64,000 nucleotides of DNA, from positions 6,699,820 through 6,763,819 of the forward strand of contig CM042998.1 in assembly GCA_023678885.1 (NCBI GenBank). The letters are read 5' to 3'. Position 1 is the stretch's first letter, and each line of letters starts with the position of its first letter. Positions 23,647 through 35,686 of the stretch are shown here, piece after piece. Both the position numbers and the translations under genes were made by a program. Source of the DNA: Pogostemon cablin (taxonomy: Eukaryota; Streptophyta; Magnoliopsida; Lamiales; Lamiaceae). The notes below the pieces were generated by a model, which was not told where the DNA came from, did no database searches, and saw nothing but the letters and a program-made list of their open reading frames with translations.

Positions 23647-23665
23647 TAGCGTCGTTGCCGGGGAC
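23647..23665 (+). other. Primer binding site, tRNA-Asp type
   Basis: TAGCGTCGTTGCCGGGGAC, six bases after the LTR. It matches the usual Athila/Tat primer site TGGCGCCGTTGCCGGGGA at all but two or three positions, complementary to the 3' end of plant tRNA-Asp. Confidence 0.85.
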
Positions 23666-23754
23666 GGCTTAAAATATCTTTTTGTTATTTCTAGTTTTAT
23701 TAAGACTATTTGAATTCTTGTTTTGCTGTTCTAACTCTTAATCTTTTCAGGTGT

Positions 23755-25130
23755 ATGCTCACAAGATCGAAGCAAGGTGAATTAGTACTATATAATCCTG
23801 ATATCGGAGCGTCATCGAGGAAGAAAAAGAAGAAGAAGGGTAAGAATAAGAACGTAGAACCTACTACAGCTCTGAATTTTATAGTTGAAGTGGACGAACC
23901 GAACCCGGAAGCGATTGAAACTGTAGTTGATCCAAAGGCAGTAGCAGAGGAAGTCGACATGGCAATGAATCCGGATAATCTGGCCATCCATGAAGTCTTC
24001 AAGAATAACGGGGCTGGACACTTTGGGCTTCTAGGAGCAAGGGGGGCTAATGCGATTTCGATCTTCACCCCGCTCTTATTAGCATGATAGAAAGAAACTC
24101 CTTTTCAGGAGCGACTTTTGAGGATTTTTAGGCTATGCAAGTACTCAAAAAGACGCAGGAGAACATGACGATGCTCGGAAGATCCTTTTGTTCAAATTTT
24201 CTCTTACTGAAAAGGCGAGAGATTGGTACGACACTATCAACGCAACTGATTGAACTACTTGGGAGCAATTAAAATTAAAGTTCTTGGAAAGATACATGCC
24301 ACCTTCAAAGGTATTCTAGATGAAGCAAGACATTAACCAATTTGCTATCGGTGGTGGAGAGAAGTTTCATGAAGCTTGGGGCAGATTCAAGGACATGCTT
24401 CGTAAGTGTCCACAACTTGGGCTATCTAAAGCTCAATATATCAATATATTCTACAGTTGATTGGACTGTGATTCTCGTGTGTTAGTGGATGCTTCTTCTA
24501 ATGGAGCATTGCTTACTAAGTCATCCGTAGATGCCGAGAAACTTTTTGAAGATATTTCGATGAACTCGAGAGATTGACCAACTGATAGAGTGAGAGGCAC
24601 TTACGTCCTTGGAAAAGTGGCTAAGGTTGAACATGCTATGGTAAAAACAAGTAGAGAAGATGAGATTGTCTCTAGCTTGTCGAGCATCAACAAGATACTT
24701 GAGTCCCAACAAAAGCAAATCAGCGATATATCTCACCGCGTACCAATCACACAGCAGGAAGTAATGAATGATGGAACAATCTAAGAGGAGTTGTAAGAGG
24801 CAAACTACGCCATGGGTCAAAGTATCAAGGAACTAGGTACCCTAATCAAGGAAACCAGAACTATCAAGGGAACTACAACAATCGTGGTCCCCTGGGTGGT
24901 TATCAACAGCCTAGGAGGCCGAAGTTTTCAAAGAAGGGAAGCTTAGTTTCGAGGATCTGTCTACACAAGTAAGGGAACTTACATTGTTAATGGGGACGAT
25001 GGCTGAAAATGTGAACATATTGACTCAATCTATTGAGAAAGGGACGCTTCCATCTCAAAGTATTGAGAACCCAAAGTCTTGTCACGCAATTACACTGAGG
25101 TCGAGAACACATTACGAGGGACCTATGAGG
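23755..25130 (+). pseudogene. Athila gag relic
   Basis: Start taken at the ATG of MLTRSKQGELV. A lysine run (RKKKKKKGKNK) follows. The capsid region is recognisable over several frames: LISMIERNSFSGATFEDF, KFSLTEKARDWYDTINATD, TTWEQLKLKFLERYMPPSK, GGGEKFHEAWGRFKDMLRKC. That is the Retrotrans_gag domain. A frameshift near 24070 and at least five stops break it. 24590-24784 is the capsid tail, and AITLRSRTHYEGP near 25087 is the Athila block before the protease. Confidence 0.88.
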
Positions 25131-25154
25131 CTGGAATCAAAATTGGACACGTCG

Positions 25155-25570
25155 AGGGCTCAATTCGACCCCCATTCGACCAACATCACAGGTTGAATCC
25201 AACAGGGGAGGTCGAATTGGATGCTTGAACGTGATTTGGAAGCACCAGCGCCTCAATTCGACCAAAATCAATTCAATTTGACCTGGGGACCAGGTCGAAT
25301 CCACCCTTCCGGAGCACTCTATTTTATCAGAAGCCCGATTCGACCAGCAGCAGCTCAATTTCACCAGACCGTCAGGTTGAATTGAGGTCGAATCGGAGGG
25401 CAGAAATCTTACAGTTAGTCGATTCGACCTGGGGACTTCAATTCGACCATACCTTCTGGTCAAATACAGGTCGAATCGGAGATGAAGAGTGAAAATCGTG
25501 TTCCAGGTGCGCAATTAGACCACTATGTGCCCAATTCGACCAGAGCACCTGGTCGAATTGAGGTCGAATC
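25155..25570 (+). repeat. ATTCGACC/GGTCGAAT palindromic repeat cluster between gag and protease
   Basis: About a dozen copies of ATTCGACC or its complement GGTCGAAT in ~415 bases, in the order ATTCGACC..ATTCGACCTG..CAGGTCGAATCGAGGTCGAATCG. They are partly read as peptide in the pol frame (PNSTRAPGRIEVES). The same motif set recurs in both LTRs and at 30117-30432. Confidence 0.88.
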
Positions 25571-27011
25571 ACCCCATACTGCACTTGTTTCTTCACCGAA
25601 CACTCCTCGTGATGTGAACATTACTCCATTGGTTCCGAATGAGCAAAATACTGAGATCATAGCAGAGAAGAAGTGGGAAAGAGCCAAGAGATTGAGAACC
25701 GAAAAGGATAAAGCGGAGAAGGTCGAGCGTGATGAATGGGGTATCCCCAAAACAAAGATACCTCCGCCGTTTCCTTATAAGCTGGTTAAGAAGGGATTGG
25801 AAGAGAAGTTCAAGAAGTTTTCAGATATCATCAATAAGATAAGCTTGAGTATTCCTTTCTTTGAGGCGATATTGGAGATGCCATATTATGCCCGATTCCT
25901 TAAGGATATATTGTTGAAGAAGAGAAGCTTGAACGAAGTTGAGATGGTGAACTTGTCTGAAAATTACAGCTCGATTATCCAAAGGAAGCTGCCACAGAAA
26001 ATGAAGGATACGGGAAGCTTCACTATCTTGTGTGAGATTGGAAAAGGGCCGGCACGACGAGCCTTGTGCGATCTTGGGGCAAACATCAATTTATTGCCAT
26101 TGTCTATCTTTCAAAGACTCGGTTTGGAAGAGTTAACGCCTAAAATAGTTACTCTACAATTGGCGGACAGGTCGATGACATTTCCGAAAGGTATCATTGA
26201 AGACGTTCTTGTCAAAGTGGAGAAACTAGTCTTTCATGTGGATTTTCTTATGCTTGAGATGGAAGATGACAAGGATAATATCTCTCTTATCTTGGGGAGA
26301 CCTTTCCTTGCTACTGATGGGGCAATGATTGATGTTCAAAAGGGGGAGCTTAGGTTGCGGATGGATAAAGAAGAGGTCTTATTCAACCTTGACAAAGCAA
26401 TGAAGATGCCTATGGAGTCACAATATCATAGTATTGATGTGGTGGAGGAGATTGTGAAGGAAGATATGTCTCTGATCCTGTCTAAGGATCCTCTTGAGAC
26501 ATGCTTGATAGAGTCTCTTACTTATCCCACTACGGAGCTTGATGATCTCTCCCATGAGGTATGTATTGAATATCTTGAAAATTTACTTGCTTTGGGTGAT
26601 GACAGGTATGAATTGGAGAAGTCTAAGGTTGAAAAAGTGAAGTGGACTAGGAAGTACTTGCCATTAGATAGAGAGAGCACTCTGATGAAAGAAAAGAAAG
26701 AGGAGCTGAAACCATTACCGGAACACTTGAAGTATGTCTTTCTTGGTGACAATGGAAAATATCCAGTAATAGTATATTCTTTCCTTGATGATGATCAACT
26801 TGAGGAGTTGTTAGATGTTCTTAGGAAGTACAAATCTGTGATTGGGTGGTCTCTTGATGATTTAAAAGGTATTAATCCTTCATATTGCATGTATCGAATA
26901 AGGTTGTTTGATGAAGCAATGAGTACTATTCAAAATCAGCGGAGGGTGAATCCCGCGATTCAAGAAGTGATTAGCGTGGTTAGATGCTGGAATTATATAT
27001 TCTATTATTGA
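25482..27011 (+). pseudogene. Athila pol, protease and RT N-terminus
   Basis: 509 open codons. Residues 1-40 read through the palindromic repeats. PPFPYKLVKKGLEEKFKKF near residue 90 and PFFEAILEMPYYARFLKD near 125 are typical of Athila polyproteins before the protease. The protease active site is LCDLGANINLLP, with the catalytic Asp at residue 197, and ILGRPFLATDGAMIDV closes the domain. LPEHLKYVFLGDNGKYPVIV starts the RT linker. The frame is lost near 26985, just before the first RT block, so RT is encoded in the next open stretch. Confidence 0.9.
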
Positions 27012-28175
27012 TAGTCCCCATGTAAATCCATTGCATGTTGTAGCTAAGAAGGGGGGCATGACTATTATGAAAGCTGAGGATGGAGAGAAAATAGCTACTA
27101 GGATTCCAACAGGATGGCGTATGTGTAATGATTATAGGAAATTGAATGAGAATACATTAAAAGACCACTTCCCTCTTCCTTTCATGGATCAAATGCTTAA
27201 TCGTCTCGCAGGGCATGAGTTCTATTATTTCTTGGATGGGTACTCGGGATATAATCAAATCATGATTTCTCCCGAGGATCAGGAGAAGACGATTTTTACT
27301 TGCCCTTACGGGACCTTTGTTTTTAGAAAGATACCATTTGGATTGTGTAATGCACCTGCTACTTTTCAGCGCTGCATGATGACGATTTTTGATGGGTTGA
27401 TAGAGAAGATCATGGAGGTGTTTATGGATGATTTTTCTGTATTTGGTTCCTCCTTTGATATTTGTTTATCTAACCTAGCTACTGTGTTGAAGAGATGTCA
27501 AGAAACTAATTTTGTCTTGAATTGGGAGAAGTGCCACTTTATGGTGAGAGATGAGATTGTTCTTGGGCATCATGTTTCTACCAAGGGATTGCAGGAGGAT
27601 AGAGTTAAAGTGGTGGCAATTGAGAAGCTTCCACCACCGACCAATGAAAGAGGAGTGCGGTCCTTTCTTGGACACGCCGGATTCTATAGAAGATTTATCA
27701 AAGACTTCTCAAAATACTCCAAGCCCTTGTCTCATTTACTTGAAAAGGATGTTCCTTTTGTGTTTGATGATGAATGTCTAACAGCTTTTTAGGTTTTGAA
27801 AGAGGCGCTTACTACTGCACCTATCTTAATCACACCGGATTGGACTCAGCCTTTTGTACTTATGTGTGATGCAAGTGATGTAGAACTTGGAGTGGTGCTT
27901 GGGCAGCTGAGGGAGAAGATGTTCTGTGCAATCTACTATGCGAGTAAGACTTTTGATGCAGCACAAAAGAACTACATTGTGACTGAAAATGAGTTTTTAG
28001 CTGTGGTGTATGCATTCAATAAGTTTCGACAGTATTTGGTTGACATGAAGGAAACAAAGCCAAGAATCATAAGATGGATTCTTCTACTTCGAGAGTTCGA
28101 CATAGATATCCGAGATAAGAAAGGTACGGAGAACGTATTGGCTGATCACTTATCATGGTTAGAGACAAGGGAGCA
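26985..28175 (+). pseudogene. Athila reverse transcriptase and RNase H
   Basis: 27031-27790 is open and carries the RT: GWRMCNDYRKLNENTLKDHF, FLDGYSGYNQI, IPFGLCNAPATFQRCM and the catalytic FMDD at 27421-27432. A single TAG at 27790 separates it from 27796-28327. There the RNase H begins with MCDASDVELGVVLGQ and continues with TENEFLAVVYAFNKFRQYLV. About 15-20 residues that should carry the TDH catalytic block are missing. It resumes at TKPRIIRWILLLREFDIDI and NVLADHLSWLE. RNase H is therefore defective. Confidence 0.92.
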
Positions 28176-29561
28176 TTGTGATGATTCTTTTGAGTATATT
28201 GAGGAGATGTTCCCGGATGAGAAAATTATGACTGTGTTCGTTGAAGGGGCTGAACGAGCGTGTGTGGTTACTGCACAAGGAGTTGAACCATGGTATACGA
28301 ATTATGTCAATTACATTGCCGTGGGTTAAATTCCGAGAGATCTCAATCGATATCAACTTGCTAAATTCAAGAGGGATATTGAGACTTTATATGGTACGAT
28401 TCGTTTGTTTACAAAATATGCATGGATTCTATCATTCGTAGGTGTGTGCCCGAGATGGAGATGGAGAGTGTTCTCGAGTTTTGACATGCACAACCTAACA
28501 GGGGGCACTTCGAAGCTCAAAACACAGCAGCCAAGGTACTTCAATCCACTCTCTACTGGCATACTTTGTATAAAGATTGTGAAACCTACGTGGCATCCTG
28601 CAATAGACGTCAACGAATGGGGAATATAAGTAGGAGAGACGAGATGCCGCTTCAGCCGAGCATTGTTGTCGAGATCTTCGATGTATGGGGGATCAATTTT
28701 ATGGGGCCTTTTCCCCCGTCTAATGGATTTCTCTACATCCTCTTAGCTGTGGATTATGTTTTTAAGTGGGTGGAAGCCATTCCTACTCGCTTGAATGATT
28801 CGAGGACTGTTATATCTTTCTTGAAGAAGCATATCTTTGCCTGCTATGGAGTTCCTAGAGCACTAGTGAGTGATGGAGGTTCTCACTTTGTCAATAAACT
28901 TCTGGAGAAGGTGCTTAAGGATTATGGTGTTAAGCATAGGGTTACTACACCCTATCATCCTCAAGCGAATGGGCAAGTGGAGGTCTCTAACCATCAAGTG
29001 AAGCAAATCTTGGAGAAAGTGGTAGGAACTAATAGGAAGGATTGGGCTATGAAGCTCGATGATATGTTATGGGGGTTTCCGTACTGCTTATAAGACGGTG
29101 TTGGATATGTCACCGTACCAAATTGTCTATGGGAAGCCATGCCACTTACCCGTGGAGATCCAACAAAGCTTTTTGGGCTTTAAGAAGCTTGAACTTGTCT
29201 CTTAAGGATGTGAGAGAGTTGAGGATGACCCCATCAATCAACTTGATCAGTTTAGAAATCGTGCGTACAAGAATTCTGAGATTTACAAGGAAAGGATGAA
29301 GAAGTGACATGATTCTAAGATCTCATACAAGGATTTCAAGCAAGGAGATGAGGTATTACTTTTTAACTCTCGTTTGAAGCTTTTCACAGGAAAATTAAAA
29401 TCAAAATGATGGGTCCGTTCATGATTCATAGAGCATGTAGAGAGGGGAGTTTTGAGCTTATTGACAAAGATGAGGACATTATCACGGCGAATGTGCATCG
29501 ATTGAAGTACTATAAGTCACCGGATGATGCATGCGTCGTCTTTGAAGATACCTTGTCCTAG
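28176..29561 (+). pseudogene. Athila integrase
   Basis: The zinc-binding part (28290-28620) is frameshifted several times. The core (28566-29090) is open: NISRRDEMPLQPSIVVEIFD, WGINFMGPFPPSNGF, ALVSDGGSHFVNKL, TPYHPQANGQVEVSNHQVKQ. Of the DDE triad, the first Asp is Asn (AAT at 28695-28697). The second Asp (28872) and the Glu (28980), 35 residues apart, are present. After 29093 the frame shifts repeatedly. The tail GPFMIHRACREGSFELIDKD ends at a TAG at 29559-29561. Confidence 0.9.
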
Positions 29562-30116
29562 ATTGGTACCGTCGTGACTCTCCGACGTTAAACAAGAGCA
29601 CATGTTGGGGGCTTTCCCTCCAATTTTATTGCTTATTTCACTCGTGTGAGTAAGAAATTTTTATATTTTAAGTGCTTAAATATCGGCAATTATATCTCTT
29701 TGCAAACTTAGTTTCGACTATAGTTTCTTCTAAGTTTAGGGGTGTGATGTACTTACCTCGATAAGCATCGATAGTACAATCTTTTCTTTGTAACGTTTGT
29801 AAGGGAAGTTGATTTTTTGCGGCATACTTATCTTTAATTGGTTTTTATGTGTCGATTTTTTTTTACAATTTGCCTAATGTTTAGTGGTGTTTTGTTCCGT
29901 GTTTTGAATTATTTGCGGAGTTACTCATGGATGTTATGTTTTAGGATTGATTCTTGATGAAGTTATGCTATATTTTGGTATTTAATGTTCGTTTGTTAAG
30001 CTTGGAGTGTGTAGGGGATGAAGAAAACTCGATTTTAGAGCATCAAGGAGCCAATTCCACCAATGGGCATGGTCAAATCCAAGCTTTCAAGTCGAATCGT
30101 GGGGCAAAAATTGTCC

Positions 30117-30432
30117 AGTAGCTCAATTCGACCTGAGGAATGACAATTCGACCAGAGGCCCAGGTCGAATCAAGGTCAAATCGGAGCGTGAATTTTTCAA
30201 GTGAGCCAATTCGACCACGACTGTTTCAATTCGACCAGCAGCTCAGGTCTAATCGAGGTCGAATTGAGGACCTGAATCTTATAGTTTGTGGATTCGACCT
30301 GAGGTATTCCGATTCGACCAGGGAAGCAAGTCGAATCGAGGTCAAATCGAAGGAGGAAGCTATCCAAAAGGTTGATTCGACCACGATGGATTCAATTCGA
30401 CCTCTTCAATAGGTCGAATCGAGGTCGAATAG
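30117..30432 (+). repeat. Second internal ATTCGACC/GGTCGAAT cluster
   Basis: Non-coding spacer between pol and the downstream ORF. About fourteen copies of the motif or close variants in 315 bases, arranged as in 25155-25570. Degenerate copies extend left to ~30050. The rest of 29562-30682 shows no gene. Confidence 0.88.
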
Positions 30433-30682
30433 GGCCAGGTAAGTGAGTTTTTATTCCCAATTTTGAATCATTCGACCACTTTTGCACACCATCTCTACCC
30501 GAATTCATCCTTAATCGAAGAACCCATGCCTAAATTCTTCAATCCCAGTTGTTTTTACATTGATTACACTGCACTCCATTATTTAATTCATTCGATTCAT
30601 CGTGGTTTTGGGCAAAATTAGTTGCAATCTAGGGTTTTTGCGCGATTTCGAAGGAGTTCAGTCACCTGTTCAATTTTGAACC

Positions 30683-32692
30683 ATGGGAAGAACGAGAGGT
30701 ATGTTTTCTCAACTCAATTATCCTAGGATTGATGTTCTATATGTTGATTTTGGTTGGGTAAGTTGATTGAAAGTGTTTTATTTGAGAACTCATGGTAATA
30801 GTTGAATGTGATGAACAATTTCATGTTAATACTTGTTTGGTTCGGTTTGATTGCTTAATTGACGTTAGAACCTTGAGTTTTATGTGAATTGTTGGGTGAT
30901 TAGGAGGTGTGATTGATGAGCATGTTGATATGGGCTAGAATTGTTGAAGTTGAAGTAGTTCATGGTGATTGTTCGTGTTGAATTACTTGAATTGATGATG
31001 CATGTTTGTTGATGGTTATGATTGAGTGATTTCTATGCTTGATTGGTGCTGGAATCTTGTGGAATATAAAGTAGGATTGAGTTTGGATGTGAATTGAACA
31101 AATTTGTCTTGGTTGATTATGCATTGAAACTTGAAGTCTTGAGTAGAGTTGGATGCTATGCTAGTCAATTACTTGGTTTGTTTTCCTTTTAGTTGTTATT
31201 GAAGTATTGTTTTCAGGTCAAGGTAAAGACAAGGGCAAGGAGGTTGATGTTCGATCTAAGAAAAGGCAGGATAAGCCTACTCGTGTGGATAATGTGATGA
31301 AAAAATTGAGGCTAAAGGAGAGGTTGCCTGCAAATTTTAAAATCCAAATAAATGAGTGGGATGAGATTAAAGAGAAGTGGGCTGAGGTGTCGGAGAAGAT
31401 TGCTAGAACAAGGTATCAAGATGATGAGGCTATGGTCACAATGAGGATCCGAGATAATATACTATGGATGTTTGATTAAGTTGGGATCTGGCATTTTATG
31501 GAGCTGAAGAAGCCGACATATTTCCATGTGACGGCTGAGGTTCTTTGTTCGATTATGATGGAGAAGGATCTTATAGGGCATCTTTATGAGTGCACCTTCC
31601 AGCTAGGAGGAGTGGTGAGGACATGGTCTGCAGAGGAGTTCAACGTGTTGTTTCAGACTCCTACAGAGGTAGCTTGGATAGAGGACGGATTCTTCAATGC
31701 CAACATGTTTTGGCGAGAGATTTCTGGGGAGGATGGAGATTTCAAGACGCAGGACGCTCGTGCCTCGATGATCAGATATCCAGTGCTTCGATACATGGAT
31801 AGAGTGTTGAGCAACACGCTGTTTGCCCACTCTGAGGGAAGCTGCGTGTCGAGAGAAGAGCTCTACGCTCTATGGTGCATGTTGAATGGGGTGAGGTTCA
31901 ATGTGGGTTCGTATTTCATCTATCAGCTGAATCGGTTTAGAGTAGATAGGTTTTAGAAAGTGAACATTGGAGGATTGCTCACGACCGTGGCTGAGCATTA
32001 TCACATGGACTTCACCGGTATCACACCTGTTCGTGGAGAGCCAGATTTGGTTATGTTCTCTTATGTGAGGGGAGGATTTGCCCACTTTCGAGATGGGGAT
32101 TGGTTCTTTACAAGTTCGACTTCATGTTTCCTTTAGATGTGAGTAACCTGACTACCATTCGGGAAGAGAGAAACAGGTTGATGGCCACATTGGGACACAC
32201 CGCCTTGTCCATGACTATTTGGACGAGAGGAGATTGGAGGACGGTGGCCCAGATGTACGCAGCGGATCTGATGGCAGAGCTGCAGTAGATTGTTGATTAA
32301 GGAGAGTTCCGACCACAGCAGCCACCACTGCCACAGTATGGAGACGAGGATGAGCGTCAGGAGATGGATATCCCCGAGCAGCACGAGAGGATACCTCGCC
32401 CTATTTCGGCAGTGCCACAACAGCAGTGGGCTAGACCAGATGATTATACACGAGAGCAGTTCCGCCTGTTGAACGAGCATCTGGCTACGATCAGCGCAAA
32501 TCAGCAAGAGACCAACAGGCAGCTCACACTCGATAATGCCAACTACGCCACGCTCAATGATCGATACAATGTCATGAATGAGTGGGTTGGTAAGCTGAGT
32601 GATCGTGTTGACTACTTGGATAGACACATCGGTGATCTGCACCGTATTGTGGTGCAGAGGTTTGATGAGATGAGTGAGGATGATGATGATTA
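30683..32692 (+). pseudogene. Extra Athila ORF after pol, with an apparent 5' intron
   Basis: A short exon ATGGGAAGAACGAGAG (30683-30698, MGRTR) joins at GT..AG borders (intron 30699-31216) to GQGKDKGKEVDVRSKKRQDK. The body reads YFHVTAEVLCSIMMEKDL, TFQLGGVVRTWSAEEFNVLF and ALWCMLNGVRFNVGSYFIYQ. This resembles the ATHILA ORF-1 type domain of plant retroelements. The C-terminus (32364-32692) is hydrophilic, with a heptad-like stretch (RQLTLDNANYATLNDRY) and an acidic end. Stops at 31477 and 31954 and a frameshift near 32090 break it. The role of this ORF is not known to me; it occupies the env-like position. Confidence 0.7.
30699..31216 (+). other. Predicted intron of the extra Athila ORF
   Basis: Donor AGAG|GTATGTTTTCTC and acceptor TATTGTTTTCAG|GTCAAGG. 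The spliced frame is continuous. The interior is T-rich with no coding bias, as in plant introns. Inferred from splice consensus only. Confidence 0.6.
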
Positions 32693-34068
32693 GGATGATG
32701 ATGCTCCGAAGGAATAGAGCTGCAGATTTTTATGTTCTCTGATTCATCTCATCTCTATTCTTCTTTTTCTCTTTACAGGTTGGGGTATGTTCTTGTGTGA
32801 GTGGCATGTACTAAATTGATATATTTGATCTTGGATGTGGATGGTGAGGATAGATTGATGCATGATATGGGATTGTAGAGATACTTGTATGATTGATTTG
32901 ATATATGGGCTTCATGGATTTTTGTGCATTCATATGTTCATGTATTAATTTTCATTGACGAGAGCATGTATAATTTGATAAGTATGTAGAGTTCTTGTGA
33001 AAACTGATATTGATTATGTGCTATGAGGAGTACGTACAATTTTATTTACCATGTGAGGATTTGAGCCTTTTAATCATGTTTGGTCATGATAGTTTATTCT
33101 TGAGAGAATCATTCATATGAACATATTCTAGAACTTGGCTTGGAGTCTTATGTGAGACTTATAATTGGTGAATTACTAGGACATGATCTTAGGCCATTCT
33201 TGATTAATTTAGTTACTTAGCCAAATTTTACCTTTCCATTGATTATGTATGCCTTTGGTAGCCCCGTTTGAGTCTTAAAAGCTTTTTCTTTGGCAAGCCG
33301 AATAAAAGAGCTTTATTTAATCTTTACTTGAGCTTTGTTTACATACCCTATTGGTAGAGAATTAAGGTGAATAAGTGTTGCAAGAGGAAGAAGGTTGGTA
33401 GAATGAGGTTGAGTAAAGTAAGAGAAGTGTATGGTTAAATCTTGTTTAGGAGTAATACTTGAAACTGGTACCCCGATTGCTGTTTAAAAAGGGTAGTGCC
33501 TACAATCGGTACCCGAGTTATCAAAAGAAGAATGATGTTGATGCAAGAAAGAAAAGGAAATTCGAAAATTGCAAGTGCAAGAGAAGAAATTGGAGGAGAA
33601 TATCTAGCTGAATGAAGAAAGCAAGAACCTCCAAGGTAACTCTCTACTAGTGTTTGAGTCACTTATCTAAATTTTCCTATCCTTTCCAAAGAGCCAATAA
33701 TACAACCCAAAAACAAGTCCTTTGTGATCCTAGTAATGAGTTGATTGTGAGTTGATTTTTGAGACCCTTGCCAAGCTTATGGTTACGCGTGAGTATGGAT
33801 TGAGTATGAGCGTATATATTAACCTTTTAAATGCAGCTAGCACTTGAGTGAGAGAGTAAACACTTATCTTTTTGAGCTTGATGACTTAGTACTCCGAATG
33901 GTAATATGATTAAGTGATGTATTGCATGAATGATATGTATGATGTAGAAAATACTTGTCTTAAATTGATGAATTTGCATGTGTAATATGTGTTGTACTTG
34001 GTGATCTTCGGGAATTATACACGACTCCTTGGTTTGATTGTGTTGTCTAGAGACGAGAAATATGTAAG
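32693..34068 (+). other. Athila 3' non-coding region
   Basis: Between the extra ORF and the purine tract. No protein match is seen. A GAAGAGGAAGAAGG-like purine stretch lies near 33383-33400, and the sequence is otherwise T-rich. Confidence 0.6.
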
Positions 34069-34078
34069 TTTGGGGGAT

Positions 34079-35681
34079 TGATGAGTGTGTTAATTCACAA
34101 ATCTTGCGCCTAGATTTATCCTATTATGGAGTGTTTGAAGGTCGAAATCGGTTGTAAATCGATATATATTGCGAAAAGGTATGAATCAAGTGTTATCGGA
34201 GCTATTTGAGTGGTTTTTCGAAGGAAATCGGAGTGGAAGTGTTGAAAACTAAAGAAAGAAAGTCGAAGCCATCCGATTGGGCAAAGCAGGAGTGCGATTC
34301 GACCTGAAGGAGGTCAATTTGACCAGCCCTTCAGGTCGAATTGGCAGCACAACATGAGCAGAAGGTGGATTCGACCACCACAGGGGGATTCGACCTGGGC
34401 ATCAGGTCGAATCAAGGTCGAATCGATTGGCGGAATTGCCAATTCGACCTCGTCACTTCGATTTGACCTGGGCAGTTGGTCGAATCGAGCACCTAGGACT
34501 TACAGTGTGCCGATTCGACCTGCAATTCTACTTGTGATGGTCAATTCGACCTGTTACTGAGGTCGAATCGAGCTTCGGGAACTTACCATATCCGTATTTT
34601 TACACCGCCAATGCGTGTAATCACCTAAAAAGCCCATTCCAAGCCCATGAGACGTGATTACAAGTATAAAATAAGACTTATGCAGCAGAAGTAAGAGAAG
34701 ACTTGATCAAGAAGACAAGGAGACGTAGAGTTGAGAGGAGAGTCTATCGTCCATCATCCAGAAGGGCTGTGACAGAGGTTCCGCTGGAGATTCAAGTAAG
34801 ATTGGTCCAACTAACCATGATTGTTCTTAGATCAATCATGGGCTAGAGCCACTTCGGTAGTTCTAGGGTTATGAAGATTTCATGAGTTAGTTAGTCTTTC
34901 GTGTGTAAACTCTGTACAACACTACTTGTGGTTTATTTTATATAAGATTGCGCATTTTTAATCCATACTCACGGTCGTTTTGTGCATCAATAATTGTTGT
35001 GTAGAGTCTGAATACATAACTTGGTTATTGGTTGAGTGCGTTTACTGCTGAGCAAGGTTTTATGTTATAATTCTAAGTGAAGTGATTCCGAAGTCTTATT
35101 AGAACTATCTTATATGAATACTTGTTAATTGAATCATATTCGGGTTAATAAGTAGGATAAAGAGTATAACTTTATAGTACCTATAAAGGGAGATCAAATC
35201 GGGTTAGAGTAGTAAGTGCACGGGAAAGAATTGATTATGATAGTACCTAGAAAGGGGGGTAAAGTATACATTTTGCTCCGAGGTTATTCACACGTGTCAT
35301 ACGCATATTTACTTATTTCTATAGAGTGAATTTGCATGGTTTAGTGATGCGTCCATAAACCACAAGGTAGAGTCGGACACCGTCACATGAAAGATGAATT
35401 AATAAGTGGAACTGGATTAGCTGACGAACTACCTACGATCTTACTTGATCACAACCTATTATCTCTTCTTCTTGTTATCTTTATTTGCTATCTTAATAGT
35501 TGTTACTCAATTTCTAAATCAAAACCATTATAATTTCCAACATAGTCTTAGTTTACTAGAATATAATTAAATTGATATTTATCCGTCCCTTGGGTTCGAT
35601 ATATGACTTGGCCACCTTCGAAACTATGATTGATATCCTTCATACTTGAGGATTAATTGTGTGTTGAGAAAACGCCTATTA
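34079..35681 (+). repeat. 3' LTR of the Athila element with upstream polypurine tract
   Basis: The purine tract TTTGGGGGAT (34069-34078) precedes TGATGAGTGTG at 34079. The LTR ends AACGCCTATTA before GTAGT. It has the palindromic cluster at 34296-34572, with a perfect hairpin GATTCGACCTG/CAGGTCGAATC at 34387-34413 (5-base loop). Confidence 0.93.
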
Positions 35682-35686
35682 GTAGT

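Larger units (their letters stand above)
22066..35681 (+). mobile_element. Ty3/gypsy Athila-type LTR retrotransposon
   Basis: TSD GTAGT at 22061-22065 and 35682-35686. LTRs of 1575 and 1603 bases, a tRNA-Asp-type primer site, a purine tract TTTGGGGGAT before the 3' LTR, Athila-type gag and pol, and a further ORF between pol and the 3' LTR. Gag has stops and frameshifts, RNase H has a deletion, and integrase has lost its first catalytic Asp. The LTRs differ at scattered sites, so the insertion is older than the Tekay element. Confidence 0.95.

Noticed and set aside
25155..25570. Regulatory operator array or integron-like attC set
   Set aside because: The palindromes are confined to parts of a plant LTR retrotransposon and recur in its LTRs; no recombinase of that kind is present. 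Kept only as a repeat of interest.
31498..31956. Independent host gene
   Set aside because: In frame with the preceding Athila ORF, and lies between the two LTRs of the same element.
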